Assembly (NCBI RefSeq): GCF_900659865.1
Contig: NZ_LR213766.1
Coordinates: 1-64,000, forward strand
DNA: 64,000 bases
Direction: 5' to 3'
Source: Hyella patelloides LEGE 07179
GTDB lineage: Bacteria; Cyanobacteriota; Cyanobacteriia; Cyanobacteriales; Xenococcaceae
The position numbers and the translations under genes are program-made. Numbering within the stretch: the first letter of the stretch is position 1; every line of letters starts with the position of its first letter. The notes beneath the pieces were generated by a model, which ran no database searches, was not told the origin of the DNA, and worked only from the letters and a program-made list of their open reading frames with translations. Positions 7,854 through 17,310 of this stretch are shown piece after piece.

Positions 7854-9476
7854 TTAATCGGGCTGAATTCCTGAACCCACAGGTGCAGTGGATTTTAAAT
7901 TAAGATCGGGATAATCGCCGACAATTTGTGCTACGTTCCATTGATTTTTAATCAGTAGTACTGGTCTATTCCAGCTATCTTTAACTGTCATCGTGTTAAA
8001 AATTCGTCCTGCTTTTTCGAGAGCTTCCCAACCACCGCCTATCCAACGAGCAACGCTATAGGGCAAAGGCTCTAAGTTGGTTTCTACGTTATATTCATTT
8101 TTCAAACGAAACTGCACTACTTCAAACTGGAGTTGTCCCACTGCTGCTAAGATAGGCTCGCGTTTAAACTCATCAGCAGAGTACATAATTTGTACTGCAC
8201 CTTCTTCTTGTAATTCGGTGATACCTTTTTGGAATTGTTTGAATTTAGAAGGGTTGGGATTTTTCAGATAGGAAAAAATTTCAGGAGAAAAGCAAGGTAT
8301 CCCTTCATACTCAATCTTTTTGCCATTGTAAATAGTATCGCCGATCGCAAACACCCCAGGATTATTTAAACCTATAACATCCCCTGGATATGCTACATCT
8401 AAAGATTCTCTACCTTGAGCAAATAGTTTCTGAGGGCGAGACAACCTGACAGTTTTTCCTGTACGGGCGTGTTTGACAGTCATGTCTTTTTCAAACTTAC
8501 CAGTACACACCCTGACAAATGCTACTCTGTCTCTATGTTTGGGATCCATGTTTGCCTGTAACTTAAAGACAAACCCTGTAAATTCAGGATAAGTAGGCTC
8601 GATTTCTCCTTCTGATGAGTTACGCCCTTCTGGTTTGAGAGCATAGTCTAAAAAGGACTTTAAGAACAACTCTACCCCAAAGTTAGTCATGGCACTACCA
8701 AAGAATACAGGAGTCATTTTTCCTGCATGAATTTGTTCGAGATCGAAATCTTCGGCTATCTCGTCTAAAATCTCTAATTCTTCTTTTAGCTGATAATAAA
8801 GCTCCTGGTCGAGAAATTCTTCAATTCTGGAGTCGCCTAAATCAATTACTGTGTCTTGGGCTGTTTTACTTCCGTGAGCGCGTCTTTCAAACAAATGTAT
8901 CTGTTTTTTAACTCGGTCGAATACCCCTTGAAAGCGATCGCCCATACCAACAGGCCAATTTACCGCATAGGTTTTCATCCCTAGCTCTTGCTCGATCTCG
9001 TCCAATAACTCTAAAGCTTCTCTTCCAGGACGATCTAATTTATTAATAAATGTAAAGATGGGCAGCGATCGCATCTGACAAACTTCAAACAATTTACGCG
9101 TTTGAGGCTCTAAACCTTTTGCTGCATCGATTAACATGACAGCATTATCGGCTGCTGCTAAAGTGCGATAAGTATCTTCACTAAAGTCTTGGTGTCCAGG
9201 GGTATCTAACAGGTTAATCTGGAAATCATCGTAACTGAACTGCAATACTGTAGAGGTGATCGAAATACCCCTTTGCTGCTCCATTTCCATCCAATCTGAA
9301 GTAGCTTTACGTTGCGCTCTTCTCGCCTTTACTGAACCCGCTTCATGAATTGCACCCCCATATAGCAATAGCTTTTCTGTCAGGGTTGTTTTACCCGCGT
9401 CAGGGTGAGAAATGATAGCAAAGTTACGGCGACTTTCAACAGCGTTTTCTAATTCAATCAGGATTTCTGCGCTCAT
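7854..9476 (-). CDS. prfC: Peptide chain release factor 3
   Basis: GTPase that recycles release factors RF1/RF2 from the ribosome after termination. The length of 540 residues is normal for RF3. The G domain shows G1 [13 protein letters not shown]2 RGISITST, G3 DTPGHQDF and G4 NKLDRPGR. The domain II and III blocks [15 protein letters not shown] and [13 protein letters not shown] are RF3-specific, and separate it from EF-G, which has extra domains. The start is the ATG at 9474-9476. A heptamer repeat array occupies the sequence upstream. Confidence 0.95.
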   Translation of the reverse strand: MSAEILIELENAVESRRNFAIISHPDAGKTTLTEKLLLYGGAIHEAGSVKARRAQRKATSDWMEMEQQRGISITSTVLQFSYDDFQINLLDTPGHQDFSEDTYRTLAAADNAVMLIDAAKGLEPQTRKLFEVCQMRSLPIFTFINKLDRPGREALELLDEIEQELGMKTYAVNWPVGMGDRFQGVFDRVKKQIHLFERRAHGSKTAQDTVIDLGDSRIEEFLDQELYYQLKEELEILDEIAEDFDLEQIHAGKMTPVFFGSAMTNFGVELFLKSFLDYALKPEGRNSSEGEIEPTYPEFTGFVFKLQANMDPKHRDRVAFVRVCTGKFEKDMTVKHARTGKTVRLSRPQKLFAQGRESLDVAYPGDVIGLNNPGVFAIGDTIYNGKKIEYEGIPCFSPEIFSYLKNPNPSKFKQFQKGITELQEEGAVQIMYSADEFKREPILAAVGQLQFEVVQFRLKNEYNVETNLEPLPYSVARWIGGGWEALEKAGRIFNTMTVKDSWNRPVLLIKNQWNVAQIVGDYPDLNLKSTAPVGSGIQPD

Positions 9477-9537
9477 GCAAGGGTACTAAGGAGTAGTGTC
9501 TGCCTTATTATATCGAACATATAAGGATAAAAGATGA

Positions 9538-9655
9538 GGGATGAAGGATGAAGGATGAAGGATGAAGGATGAAGGATGCCTATCACGGATACCGCTTCGC
9601 ATAAAGGATGAAGGATAAAAGATGAGGGATGAAGGATGAAGGATGAGGGATGAGG
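9538..9655. repeat. GGATGAA heptamer array interrupted by a GC-rich insert
   Basis: Tandem heptamers of the GGATGAA/GGATGAG type fill 9538-9578 and 9605-9655, between prfC and the TPR gene. They are separated by a short GC-rich stretch (about 9579-9602) containing ATACCGCTTCGCAT. Such short tandemly repeated repetitive (STRR) sequences are common in cyanobacteria. Open frames crossing it are artefacts of the repeat. Confidence 0.85.
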
Positions 9656-9807
9656 AGGTAATAGATGAGAATTAGCCACCAATAACTAATTGCCAGCAAC
9701 CAGCAACAACGAGCCACTAACTACCAGCACACGAACCCAGTAAATCAAAACCCATCTCAGTTCATCAAAACGCTCGACAAACAGCTACTAACAAACAATC
9801 AAATATT

Positions 9808-9859
9808 GTAAGGGCGATTCACGACGCGAAGCTAGTCCTTTAGGGCGAATTGCCCTTAC
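9808..9859. repeat. Palindromic element with a second repeat inside it
   Basis: Outer arms GTAAGGGC (9808-9815) and GCCCTTAC (9852-9859) are perfect inverted repeats separated by 36 bp. The interior holds GACGCGAAGCTAG and AGTCCTTTAGGGC, the latter shared with the repeats at 25596-25620 and 27432-27456. This looks like one small repeat inserted into another. It may also act as a hairpin terminator; the right end overlaps the last codons of the TPR gene. Confidence 0.6.
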
Positions 9860-10713
9860 CCACTAACCCTGTACTGTTGTTTCTTTTTAGTAATTAATGC
9901 TTGGAAGCCTGGTTTTTGTTGATATTCCTGCCAAACTTGCTCTTGAGTAGCTAAAGCTAAATACTTTGAGGGATAATGATTAATGGCTTTTTCTAAATAA
10001 GTAATTGCCCAATTAGGCTTATTAAGTTGAGCATAACAACAGCCCAAACGATACAGCAAAACTTCTTGTTCCGAGTCAATTTCTAAAGCAATTTGATAAC
10101 AATCAATAGCTGTTTGGTAGTTAGCTAATTGTTCTAAAATCAATCCTTTTTGATAGTAAGTCCAAAAATCTTGAGGACGTAATTCTATAGCTTTATCGTA
10201 GCTATCTAGGGCTAAATTCCATTTTTCCCAGTTTTGTAAGGTTTCTGCTTTACGGTAATAAGCCCAAAAATCATCGGGACGTAATTCGATAGCTTGTTCG
10301 TAATAATTAATAGCTAACTCGTATTCTCTATGATAACGATAAGCCTCTCCGAGACGGTATGTCACCCAGTAATCATTAGGTTCTTTAGCCAAAGCCTGAG
10401 TAAAACAAGCGATCGCATTTTCATACTGTGCTAATTCATCTAGGTAAATACAGCCCTGCTCGTACCATGCCCAATAATTTTCGGGTTTCATAGTTGCAGC
10501 TTGCTGATAATGGTCTACTGCTTCCCTATAACGTCCTAAAATTTCTAGAACCCCTGCTTTGCGATACCATGCCCAATAGTCACGAGGATGATACTCTATA
10601 GCTTTGTTATAGCTTGCGAGAGCTTCTTCGTAGCGATGTTCTTTTCGGAAACTATTTCCTTGCTCATACCATCCTTGATAGCTGTCGGGTCTGCATTCTA
10701 AAGTGTTATACAT
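9856..10713 (-). CDS. Tetratricopeptide-repeat protein
   Basis: A 285-residue protein made almost wholly of TPR units, about seven in a row with a 34-residue period (for example AIEYHPRDYWAWYRKAGVLE and AIELRPDDFWAYYRKAETLQ). The position of the helix-A tryptophan/tyrosine pair (WAWY, WAYY, WTYY) is strikingly regular. There is no signal peptide or membrane segment, so it is probably a cytoplasmic scaffold for protein contacts. No partner is evident: neighbours are unrelated. The stop overlaps a palindromic repeat. TPR repeats alone do not define a pathway. Confidence 0.85.
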   Translation of the reverse strand: MYNTLECRPDSYQGWYEQGNSFRKEHRYEEALASYNKAIEYHPRDYWAWYRKAGVLEILGRYREAVDHYQQAATMKPENYWAWYEQGCIYLDELAQYENAIACFTQALAKEPNDYWVTYRLGEAYRYHREYELAINYYEQAIELRPDDFWAYYRKAETLQNWEKWNLALDSYDKAIELRPQDFWTYYQKGLILEQLANYQTAIDCYQIALEIDSEQEVLLYRLGCCYAQLNKPNWAITYLEKAINHYPSKYLALATQEQVWQEYQQKPGFQALITKKKQQYRVSG

Positions 10714-10962
10714 CAGGGTTTCCTGTTATTCCTGTTGTTTCTATCTTTTATTATCCCGCAAGTTAATTAAAAATTTATTATCAGTATAGAGTTTTTTCTT
10801 TAAATCCTGACAAAAGATTTTTAGAATTGGAAAAAGTCTCAACAGATATTAGTCGCAGAGTTGAATTATTTAAGTTAATTAAGATGTTAAGTTACAAAGA
10901 TAACCACTAGATAATTACTCAAATTATTGGTTTTACTAATGTTAAAAGAATATTGAGATGAT

Positions 10963-11988
10963 ATGGGTCGTCGCGCAAGTTTTGTTATTCGGGAAAATGG
11001 CAAAGATCGGTTTTTAGTCGATCGCTATGCAGGTGGAGATGTAGTATCTTCTTTGCTACATGGTTTAGATAGTGCCATGAATATGATTGATTGGGGAAGT
11101 GATGTCATTAGCATCATGGATGAAGTTTGGGGAGAAGCAGGAGTAATTTTAGATTATGATGCCCAAGTTCTCCTGTTTTGGGGTTCTGATTATTTAATGT
11201 CTGAGACTCCTCTAATCCCCTATTTACTAGATTTAATGAAAACTACTCGATGGGTTGGTTGGGATGTGCGCTGGGCTAAATGGGGAATGTTAAGTATGGC
11301 GGAATATCTTGGCAAACCAAGATCGTCTGTCTGTAAACCTTTTCAACTTTCCACTGAAGAACTAAGTAGTGAAGAAAGAAGAAAAAACAGGCTCGATCGG
11401 TGGTTAAAAGGTGAAAATTATTATAATGAACTTGGTACAATTATTACCCATAGAAACTTAAAGGGAGAGTTTTTAGATTACACTACTGTAAACTTTATTG
11501 ATGACACTTTAAGACTAGGAAAAGATATCTTTTTAATTCTTCAAAATAAAGAAACTTCTCCATTACCTCGTGAAATATATTTTGACGATAGTACTCATGT
11601 TAATAATTATGTTTATATCAATAAATGTCTTTATATCGATGAAATAGATAGAACTATTCATGTATTTTGGGGATATCCTTTATCTAATAACTGTCTATTT
11701 TATGAACTTCATCGCTATTGGTTGGATTGGCAAATAAAATGGCAATATAAAGGCTATGCAGGACATTTAAAATTAACAAAAAGGGAAAACAATGATTTAT
11801 TAGTATCAAGAGAAGAAGCTATTAACAATTTGCTAAAAATATTTAGCGATCCGCTAATAAGAGGAATTAATAGTAAACACGATCAAAATGATTCTGTAAA
11901 TGTAGAACATATTAGAGAATGGGAAAAAGATTTAGAGTCTCTTGAGAAAATAAAACAAGAATATTTGATGAAAAATAAAATGTCATAG
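10963..11988 (+). CDS. Protein of unknown function, tryptophan-rich (341 residues)
   Basis: I do not recognise a named domain. The N-terminus MGRRASFVIRENGKDRFLVD looks like a beta-rich start seen in some uncharacterised bacterial proteins. Tryptophan is frequent (DWGSD, DEVWGEAG, RWVGWDVRWAKWG, FWGYPL, HRYWLDWQIKW). The C-terminal 60 residues are charged and helical. No signal peptide or membrane segment is visible, so it is likely cytoplasmic. It lies 224 bp upstream of the DUF790 nuclease gene on the same strand. The long even reading frame and normal codon use make it a real gene. Confidence 0.7.
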   Translation: MGRRASFVIRENGKDRFLVDRYAGGDVVSSLLHGLDSAMNMIDWGSDVISIMDEVWGEAGVILDYDAQVLLFWGSDYLMSETPLIPYLLDLMKTTRWVGWDVRWAKWGMLSMAEYLGKPRSSVCKPFQLSTEELSSEERRKNRLDRWLKGENYYNELGTIITHRNLKGEFLDYTTVNFIDDTLRLGKDIFLILQNKETSPLPREIYFDDSTHVNNYVYINKCLYIDEIDRTIHVFWGYPLSNNCLFYELHRYWLDWQIKWQYKGYAGHLKLTKRENNDLLVSREEAINNLLKIFSDPLIRGINSKHDQNDSVNVEHIREWEKDLESLEKIKQEYLMKNKMS

Positions 11989-12212
11989 TTATAGAGAGTT
12001 TTCTGTAAGTAACATAAAATTTGCCTTAGTAAACCAAAATAAAATATTTATAATTAAATGTAAGCTAACTTTTCATGAATTGAAATGCATCAAAAAAATT
12101 AAGACAAAGTTAGATAAAATGAGAATTATTATTTATCAATATAATTATGACAAACCTTAAGGCGATCGCTTTTGTCTTGTTAACCGATCGCTAATAACTA
12201 ATAACTGAAAAA

Positions 12213-13430
12213 ATGCTTCCTTCTGACCTTTTAATTTATCGCCAAAATGGGGAAACTGTTGTTCCCAAGAAATTAGCCATTGATGATAGAATTATCGGCA
12301 TAGCAAGCGATCGCGTTGAATGTTTTCAGGAATATAAGGGTAAAACTCAGGGAGAGTTAGACCAAAAGTTACTAGAAATGGAGGGAGATAGCCCTGATTA
12401 TCGGGTTAAGCGAGGTTTTGCTCATATTTTAAAAAGTAGTTTTTCTACCTTTGAAATTGTTAGCCCCCTTGAACCACAAATTTTAAGACAAAAAGTATTT
12501 GCAGAAGCAGCTAAAACTAAAACTATTCCTGATTGTCGTAGTGATACTTTAGAAGCCGTTTCTCAAAGTTTGGGTGCAGAATTAAAGCGTACTGTATCCC
12601 TTGAAGAAATCGAAAAAGGTTTGTATGCAGACTTACAAGAAAATCGTATTTTAATAGAATTTGATGCGCCAATTCCTGATAGTTTGATTCATCGTTATAA
12701 TCTGTCGCAAGTACAGGGTATTTTCTATCGTGCTAGCAGCATAATTATTAATGCTCATCGCAACGATCCAGGGGAATATAAATTACTGTTTCGCTATCTT
12801 AAATTATTTCAATTAATGGCATATATTGAAGGAGATTCCGATACAGGTTTTACTATTACTATAGATGGTCCTACCAGCTTGTTTAAAGCTAGTACTCGTT
12901 ACGGCTTATCTTTAGCCAAAATGATACCTGCGTTGCTTCATGTAACCAAGTGGAGTTTGCAAGCCAAATTACAACAAAAAGACCCTTATACAGGTAGTGT
13001 TAAATCAGGAAGATTTACTCTAGAAAGCGATCGCTGTAATTTAGTAAGCCACTATCCCCCAGGAAAGCCTTACGACAGTATGTTAGAACAATCTTTTGCC
13101 AAGAGTTGGGCAAGAGCTAAAACAGAATGGCGATTAGAAAGAGAAGTGGATTTAGTACCTCTTCCTGGTAGTGTCATGATTCCCGATTTTCGTTTAGTAC
13201 ATCCTGATGGACGAGATTTTCTACTCGAAATTGTCGGTTATTGGCGACCAGAATACTTAAAGAAAAAGTTTTATCAAGTCCGCAATTCAGACTCTACTAA
13301 TTTGATTTTGGCTGTTTCAGAAAGACTTAATTTAGAAAAGGCTGGAGTTAATTTTACTGAGCTACCTAATAGAGTAATTTGGTTTAAAAATAAGCTGCAA
13401 GCGAAAGCTGTTTTAGAAATTTTAGATTAG
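12213..13430 (+). CDS. DUF790 / Bax1-like nuclease
   Basis: DUF790 proteins include archaeal Bax1, a nuclease that works with the XPB helicase in DNA repair. The N-terminus MLPSDLLIYRQNGETVVPKK and internal blocks (QVQGIFYRASSI, FRYLKLFQLMAYIEG, DGPTSLFKASTRYGLSLAK) fit the family. The C-terminal nuclease-like core shows MIPDFRLVHPDG and FLLEIVGYWRPEYLKKK, with the D, E and K pattern of a PD-(D/E)XK site. The length of 405 residues is normal. In many genomes an XPB-type helicase gene lies next to it; here none does. The AraC gene follows 18 bp downstream, suggesting co-transcription. Confidence 0.85.
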   Translation: MLPSDLLIYRQNGETVVPKKLAIDDRIIGIASDRVECFQEYKGKTQGELDQKLLEMEGDSPDYRVKRGFAHILKSSFSTFEIVSPLEPQILRQKVFAEAAKTKTIPDCRSDTLEAVSQSLGAELKRTVSLEEIEKGLYADLQENRILIEFDAPIPDSLIHRYNLSQVQGIFYRASSIIINAHRNDPGEYKLLFRYLKLFQLMAYIEGDSDTGFTITIDGPTSLFKASTRYGLSLAKMIPALLHVTKWSLQAKLQQKDPYTGSVKSGRFTLESDRCNLVSHYPPGKPYDSMLEQSFAKSWARAKTEWRLEREVDLVPLPGSVMIPDFRLVHPDGRDFLLEIVGYWRPEYLKKKFYQVRNSDSTNLILAVSERLNLEKAGVNFTELPNRVIWFKNKLQAKAVLEILD

Positions 13431-13448
13431 ACAAAGATTAGTAGTTGT

Positions 13449-14180
13449 ATGAATAATATCAAAAATATTTTAGGAGAGCGCAGAACCTATAGCAATCTCG
13501 CTAATACCCACGATCATTCCTTTGCTCAACTTATTTTGCCCCTTCAAGGCTCGCTCTTTATTAAAACCGCATCTTATCAGCTTGAACTAGGAGAAACTCG
13601 GCTTTTTTTCCTTCCTCCTCAATGTCAACATACTTTTTATGCCAATTCTCAGAACGAGTTCCTAGTACTTGATATTCCTAATTTTATGTTGGTAAAAGAA
13701 ACCGAAAAACTTTGCGGAGGCTTAAGCATTGTATTTGATGAACGATGGCAAGCAATTCGTTTATTAATGTTGTCAGAGATCGGCTATGTTTCAGCAGATA
13801 GTCACAACTTAACTAATCTGTTTCGTTACGCCTACAGTATTTTACAAAAAAATTATACTCCCCAATCTATTCAGTACATTAACGCTAATTTTCAGGAATC
13901 AATTTCTCTGCAAAAGTTAGCCAATTTGGAAGGATACAACCCAACTTATTATTGCCAATGGTTTAAAAAAAACACTGGAATGACACCTAAAGCTTATATT
14001 CAATCTCTTCGCTTGCAAAGGGCAAAAGAATTATTGGCTCACACAGACTTTTCAATTCTCCGAATAGCTCAACAAGTTGGTTACGAACACCATGCTTCAT
14101 TAACTCGTCTGTTTCAACAACATGAAAAAGTAACACCACGTATTTATCGTCAGCAAAGCCGAAATTTGGCAAAGAAATAG
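13449..14180 (+). CDS. AraC-family transcriptional regulator
   Basis: A 243-residue regulator. The N-terminal half is a small cupin sensor (HDHSFAQLILPLQGSLFIKT, then a double-stranded beta-helix pattern). The C-terminal 100 residues hold the two helix-turn-helix motifs of AraC/XylS: ISLQKLANLEGYNPTYYCQW and ILRIAQQVGYEHHASLTRLF, with TPKAYIQSLRLQRAKELL between them. It lies immediately upstream of a YddG-like exporter gene on the same strand, a common pairing in which the regulator controls the transporter; the ligand is therefore probably the exported metabolite (inference). Confidence 0.88.
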   Translation: MNNIKNILGERRTYSNLANTHDHSFAQLILPLQGSLFIKTASYQLELGETRLFFLPPQCQHTFYANSQNEFLVLDIPNFMLVKETEKLCGGLSIVFDERWQAIRLLMLSEIGYVSADSHNLTNLFRYAYSILQKNYTPQSIQYINANFQESISLQKLANLEGYNPTYYCQWFKKNTGMTPKAYIQSLRLQRAKELLAHTDFSILRIAQQVGYEHHASLTRLFQQHEKVTPRIYRQQSRNLAKK

Positions 14181-14315
14181 CAACAATTTCGTTAAGCACA
14201 ATCCTTGAGCCTCACTTTAGAATCTTGATATCTCAAAGATAAATAGAGATGAAATATTTCCATAATTTTGATGTTCATCCTCATTAAAGTTCTTAAAGGC
14301 GATAAAGGTGAAAAT

Positions 14316-15230
14316 GTGAGTTACAAAACTAGATTTAGAGCAACACTAATCGGTTTTACCGCCGTCTTGATGTGGGCAACTTTAGCACTGCTAACAAAAT
14401 TAAGCGGTTCTGTTCCCCCTTTTCAACTTATGGCAATGTCTTTTACCGTTGCTTCTTCGATTGGGTTAGCACTATGGATTAAAAAAGGTAATAATTTTCT
14501 TTGTGCCTTAAAGCTACCCAAAAAAGTATGGGGTTTAGGGATTTTTGGTCTTTTTGGCTATCACTGCTTTTACTTTATTGCCCTTAAAAATGCTCCTGCG
14601 GTTGAAGCCAGCCTAATTGCCTATTTATGGCCCTTATTTATCGTGCTATTTTCAGCTTTATTACCCAATGAAAAACTGCGATGGTTTCATATTGTCGGTG
14701 CAATTTCTGGATTTTTAGGGGCTGGATTGTTAGTAACGGCAGGAAGTTCTGTAACATTTGAGGCTCAGTATAGCTTAGGATATTTAACCGCACTAATTTG
14801 TGCCTTAACCTGGTCTAGTTACTCGGTTTTGTCTAGATGTTTTGGTTTTGTATCTACAGATGCGGTTGCTGGATTTTGCGTTGTTACGGCAATTTTAGCC
14901 TGGCTTTGTCATTGGCTGTTTGAACCGACTGTTATTCCTGTAGGAAAAGAGTGGCTTGCTATCGTTTGCCTGGGACTAGCACCAGTGGGATTGGCGTTTT
15001 TTACCTGGGATTATGGGGTTAAAAATGGCAATATTAAAGCTTTGGGTTCTCTTTCCTATGCAGCACCCCTGTTATCTACTCTATTGCTAATTGCCTTTGG
15101 ATTTTCTGAAGCTAGTTGGAAGCTGGGAGTCGCCTGTTTGCTGATCGTTGGCGGTGCTATTCTCGCAGCAGGAGATTTCTTGAAAAAAGGTACAGAGAGC
15201 AATATTCTCGATCGCCCTCGCAAAAAATAA
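14316..15230 (+). CDS. EamA/DMT-family exporter, YddG-like
   Basis: Ten-helix drug/metabolite transporter with two EamA repeats. The N-terminus RFRATLIGFTAVLMWATLAL and the loop ALKNAPAVEASLIAYLWPLF resemble the aromatic amino acid exporter YddG. I chose the GTG at 14316, which has AAAGGTG in front of it and gives the usual YddG-type N-terminus; an ATG at 14268 would add 16 residues with no ribosome site. It acts in the plasma membrane and probably exports amino acids or related metabolites. It lies about 135 bp downstream of the AraC gene. Confidence 0.85.
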   Translation: MSYKTRFRATLIGFTAVLMWATLALLTKLSGSVPPFQLMAMSFTVASSIGLALWIKKGNNFLCALKLPKKVWGLGIFGLFGYHCFYFIALKNAPAVEASLIAYLWPLFIVLFSALLPNEKLRWFHIVGAISGFLGAGLLVTAGSSVTFEAQYSLGYLTALICALTWSSYSVLSRCFGFVSTDAVAGFCVVTAILAWLCHWLFEPTVIPVGKEWLAIVCLGLAPVGLAFFTWDYGVKNGNIKALGSLSYAAPLLSTLLLIAFGFSEASWKLGVACLLIVGGAILAAGDFLKKGTESNILDRPRKK

Positions 15231-15241
15231 ATCCGAAACAA

Positions 15242-15277
15242 GCGATCTCGCCGTTGGCGAGGCGCGTGCGCGATCGC
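15242..15277. repeat. 36-bp GCGATC...GATCGC palindromic element (intergenic copy)
   Basis: Starts with GCGATC, ends with GATCGC, and contains TCGCCGTTGGCGAGGCGCG. It is nearly identical to the 35-bp copy inside the RTX gene (29589-29623), read in the opposite direction, but one base longer. It lies between the convergent exporter and Ycf39 genes, where frame does not matter. Confidence 0.8.
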
Positions 15278-15310
15278 ATTATCGGAGATAATACAAATTA
15301 AAGTATAAGA

Positions 15311-15330
15311 TGAGCATCTCTTGATGCTCA
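15311..15330. terminator. Hairpin between convergent exporter and ycf39 genes
   Basis: Perfect 8-bp arms TGAGCATC and GATGCTCA with a TCTT loop. It is placed 80 bp after the exporter stop and 13 bp beyond the ycf39 stop, so it could terminate both. There is no clear T-run, so it may instead be a dispersed repeat. Confidence 0.5.
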
Positions 15331-15342
15331 CCCTAAAATTAA

Positions 15343-16326
15343 CTAAAACTGATTCTTGTAAGGAACAGTGGGTTTTTTCTTCTTCTTATTTTTATTTTTC
15401 TGGTAATCAATTTCTTTGAGCTTCTTCATGATGCGGGTGAAATACTCATCCATATATTCTTCCATAGTAGTAATCTCTTGGCGATCGATACCAAAAGTTT
15501 CATACGTTTCGTCCATATTGGCATCCAGAGGCTTACCACTAGCTAGAACTTCAGCAAAAGTTAAACGATCTGCGGTATTTTGTCCCCAAGCAAAAAAGCG
15601 AGTTACTCGACGCATCAAACGCAATACAGCTAAAGAAACCGTGGAAATTTTGGCATCCTTACCAGATAATCGCTCGCAAAGGTTGATAATCTCATAAGCC
15701 CCCCAAGCTCTTGTACCAACTACAGGGAAGGTTTGTTTTTCTGTTTCAGGTACTTCCAAAGCACGTATAGCAAACTTAGCAATATCCTGGGTATTTATGT
15801 AAGCAATGGGAGTGTTTTCCCCACTCACCCAAACTACATCATTATCCAAGATGGGAACAGCATACTGAGCGATTAAACCCTGCATGAAGCCAGCAAGCTG
15901 TAAAATTGTGTAATTTAAGCCAGATTCTTTTAAGAAAAGCTCTGTGCAGTGTTTGATTTCCATTAAAGGAACATCAGGGTATTTTTCTGCATTCAGAATA
16001 GAGAAAAAAATGTATCTGTCAACATCAGAATTTTGTACTGCTTGAATTAGATTAACTTTTCCTGACCAATCTACAGTTTTAATGCTCAAAGTATCAGTAA
16101 TTCTTGTAGTTGCTGCATCAATCACTGCATCCACTCCATCTAGCGCAGGTGCAATAGTTTCTTGATTGCAGATATCACCCTTAACAACTTCTGCGCCCCA
16201 TTCACTTAAAAAAGATGCTCTACTGAGACTGCGTGTTAAGCAGCGTACTTCATAGCCTTTATCTAAAGCATGGCGGACTACTTGTCTCCCCAAAGTACCA
16301 GTCGCACCAACTACTAATAGTTTCAT
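15343..16326 (-). CDS. ycf39: Ycf39-like atypical short-chain dehydrogenase
   Basis: NAD(P)-binding NmrA/Ycf39-type protein, 327 residues. The Rossmann motif is LLVVGATGTLGRQVVRHAL; family blocks include KGDICNQETIAPALDGVDAV and NYTILQLAGFMQG. In Synechocystis, Ycf39 binds high-light-inducible proteins and helps supply chlorophyll to newly made D1 during photosystem II assembly; that role is assumed from family. The C-terminus ends in a lysine-rich tail (KNKNKKKKKPTV) not needed for the fold. It lies convergent to the exporter gene and has a long upstream gap. Other NmrA-like proteins are possible, but the length and motifs fit Ycf39. Confidence 0.8.
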   Translation of the reverse strand: MKLLVVGATGTLGRQVVRHALDKGYEVRCLTRSLSRASFLSEWGAEVVKGDICNQETIAPALDGVDAVIDAATTRITDTLSIKTVDWSGKVNLIQAVQNSDVDRYIFFSILNAEKYPDVPLMEIKHCTELFLKESGLNYTILQLAGFMQGLIAQYAVPILDNDVVWVSGENTPIAYINTQDIAKFAIRALEVPETEKQTFPVVGTRAWGAYEIINLCERLSGKDAKISTVSLAVLRLMRRVTRFFAWGQNTADRLTFAEVLASGKPLDANMDETYETFGIDRQEITTMEEYMDEYFTRIMKKLKEIDYQKNKNKKKKKPTVPYKNQF

Positions 16327-17310
16327 ATAGCAATTTTAGTTAATATTTTGTAACGTTCTTTTAAGATTCTATCAAAAACTGGTGTTTCGTTAAGGCGGAT
16401 TTATCAGTAAGTTTACTTATCTAGATAATATTATTGAAAATTGTTACTTCCGAAGTATGCAAGAAACAGAAATTGAAATTGAATAATGACCAACGGTCAC
16501 ATGCCGTCTCCGTCGTGTCTTGACGAGCATTCGGTTCGGGGCTGATTCCGTCGAAGAGAGGCGGAGCGGGGTCTCGTCGCTTTTAAGGCGGAGTAACGGT
16601 GACTGCTACGGAACAGCTAAAAATACTTCGCTTAGCAGGATTAAGTCACTGGCTCTGGAAACCAATAAAGGTACTAATCAAAACTACTATCAATTTTTCC
16701 GTATTTTCTAGGATAAATTGCTGAGCAAAATTACTTAATTTCAGAAAATGTCAGATTTATTGTTTGAAGCTAGTATTGCTTTGAGTATTAGTAATCAAGC
16801 CATATTTTGAGATCGAACAGTCAATTATTGAAAGTTAGTGGTTTTACTTAAGATTAATTATGAGTAAAAAATATAAGATAAAATCTTGGTAATTAACGAT
16901 TGTCAAAGAAATATCTTAAGTTAAAATCTTTATTATGCTTTATCAACGAGGAGGAAAATTTACAGAGTTTGATTTGTGTTTTTAATTAAGGACAAGTCAT
17001 TTTATAATCGAGATAATTATGTTAGTGCCATATCATAATCAAACAATGTCTAACAAAAAAGTATCTTCGTGATTTTTGAAAATTATTATTTATTATCTAT
17101 ATTTATTGATAAATTTAGCTAAATTGCTAAATTAATAAAATTCTTTAATTGCGATATTTGAAATCAACAATGTCTGAATCATTGGGAAATCAACCCCTCG
17201 AAATTAATTATTCAGACCAGCTTCTTAGTCAAATTGTCTCTGACAAACTGCCAGTAAGAAAATAATGAAACAAAATGTTACAAATAGCTAAGATAGAGGA
17301 AAGTTAAAGA
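16327..17310. other. Long intergenic region with GC-rich repeat and small open frame
   Basis: About 980 bp, mostly AT-rich, between divergent ycf39 and the PP2C gene. A GC-rich composite repeat fills roughly 16487-16615. A 31-codon open frame at 17170-17265 starts MSESLGNQPLEINYSDQLL and ends about 45 bp before the PP2C start; it has no recognisable domain and could be a leader peptide or a chance frame. Promoters for both flanking genes should lie here. Confidence 0.4.
16487..16615. repeat. GC-rich composite dispersed repeat
   Basis: The segment begins with the palindrome TGACCAACGGTCA (16487-16499), followed by stretches rich in CGGAG and CGTCG, against an AT-rich background. A 13-mer related by symmetry (TGACCGTTGGTCA) occurs at 62347-62359, again next to CGGAG-type sequence. 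It is noncoding in all likelihood; an open frame across it is an artefact of composition. Confidence 0.6.

Noticed and set aside
9473-9682. 69-codon frame on the - strand
   Set aside because: Its protein is a run of HPSSFIL units made by translating the heptamer array.
16520-16711. 63-codon frame on the + strand
   Set aside because: Crosses the GC-rich composite repeat and has no protein-like features.
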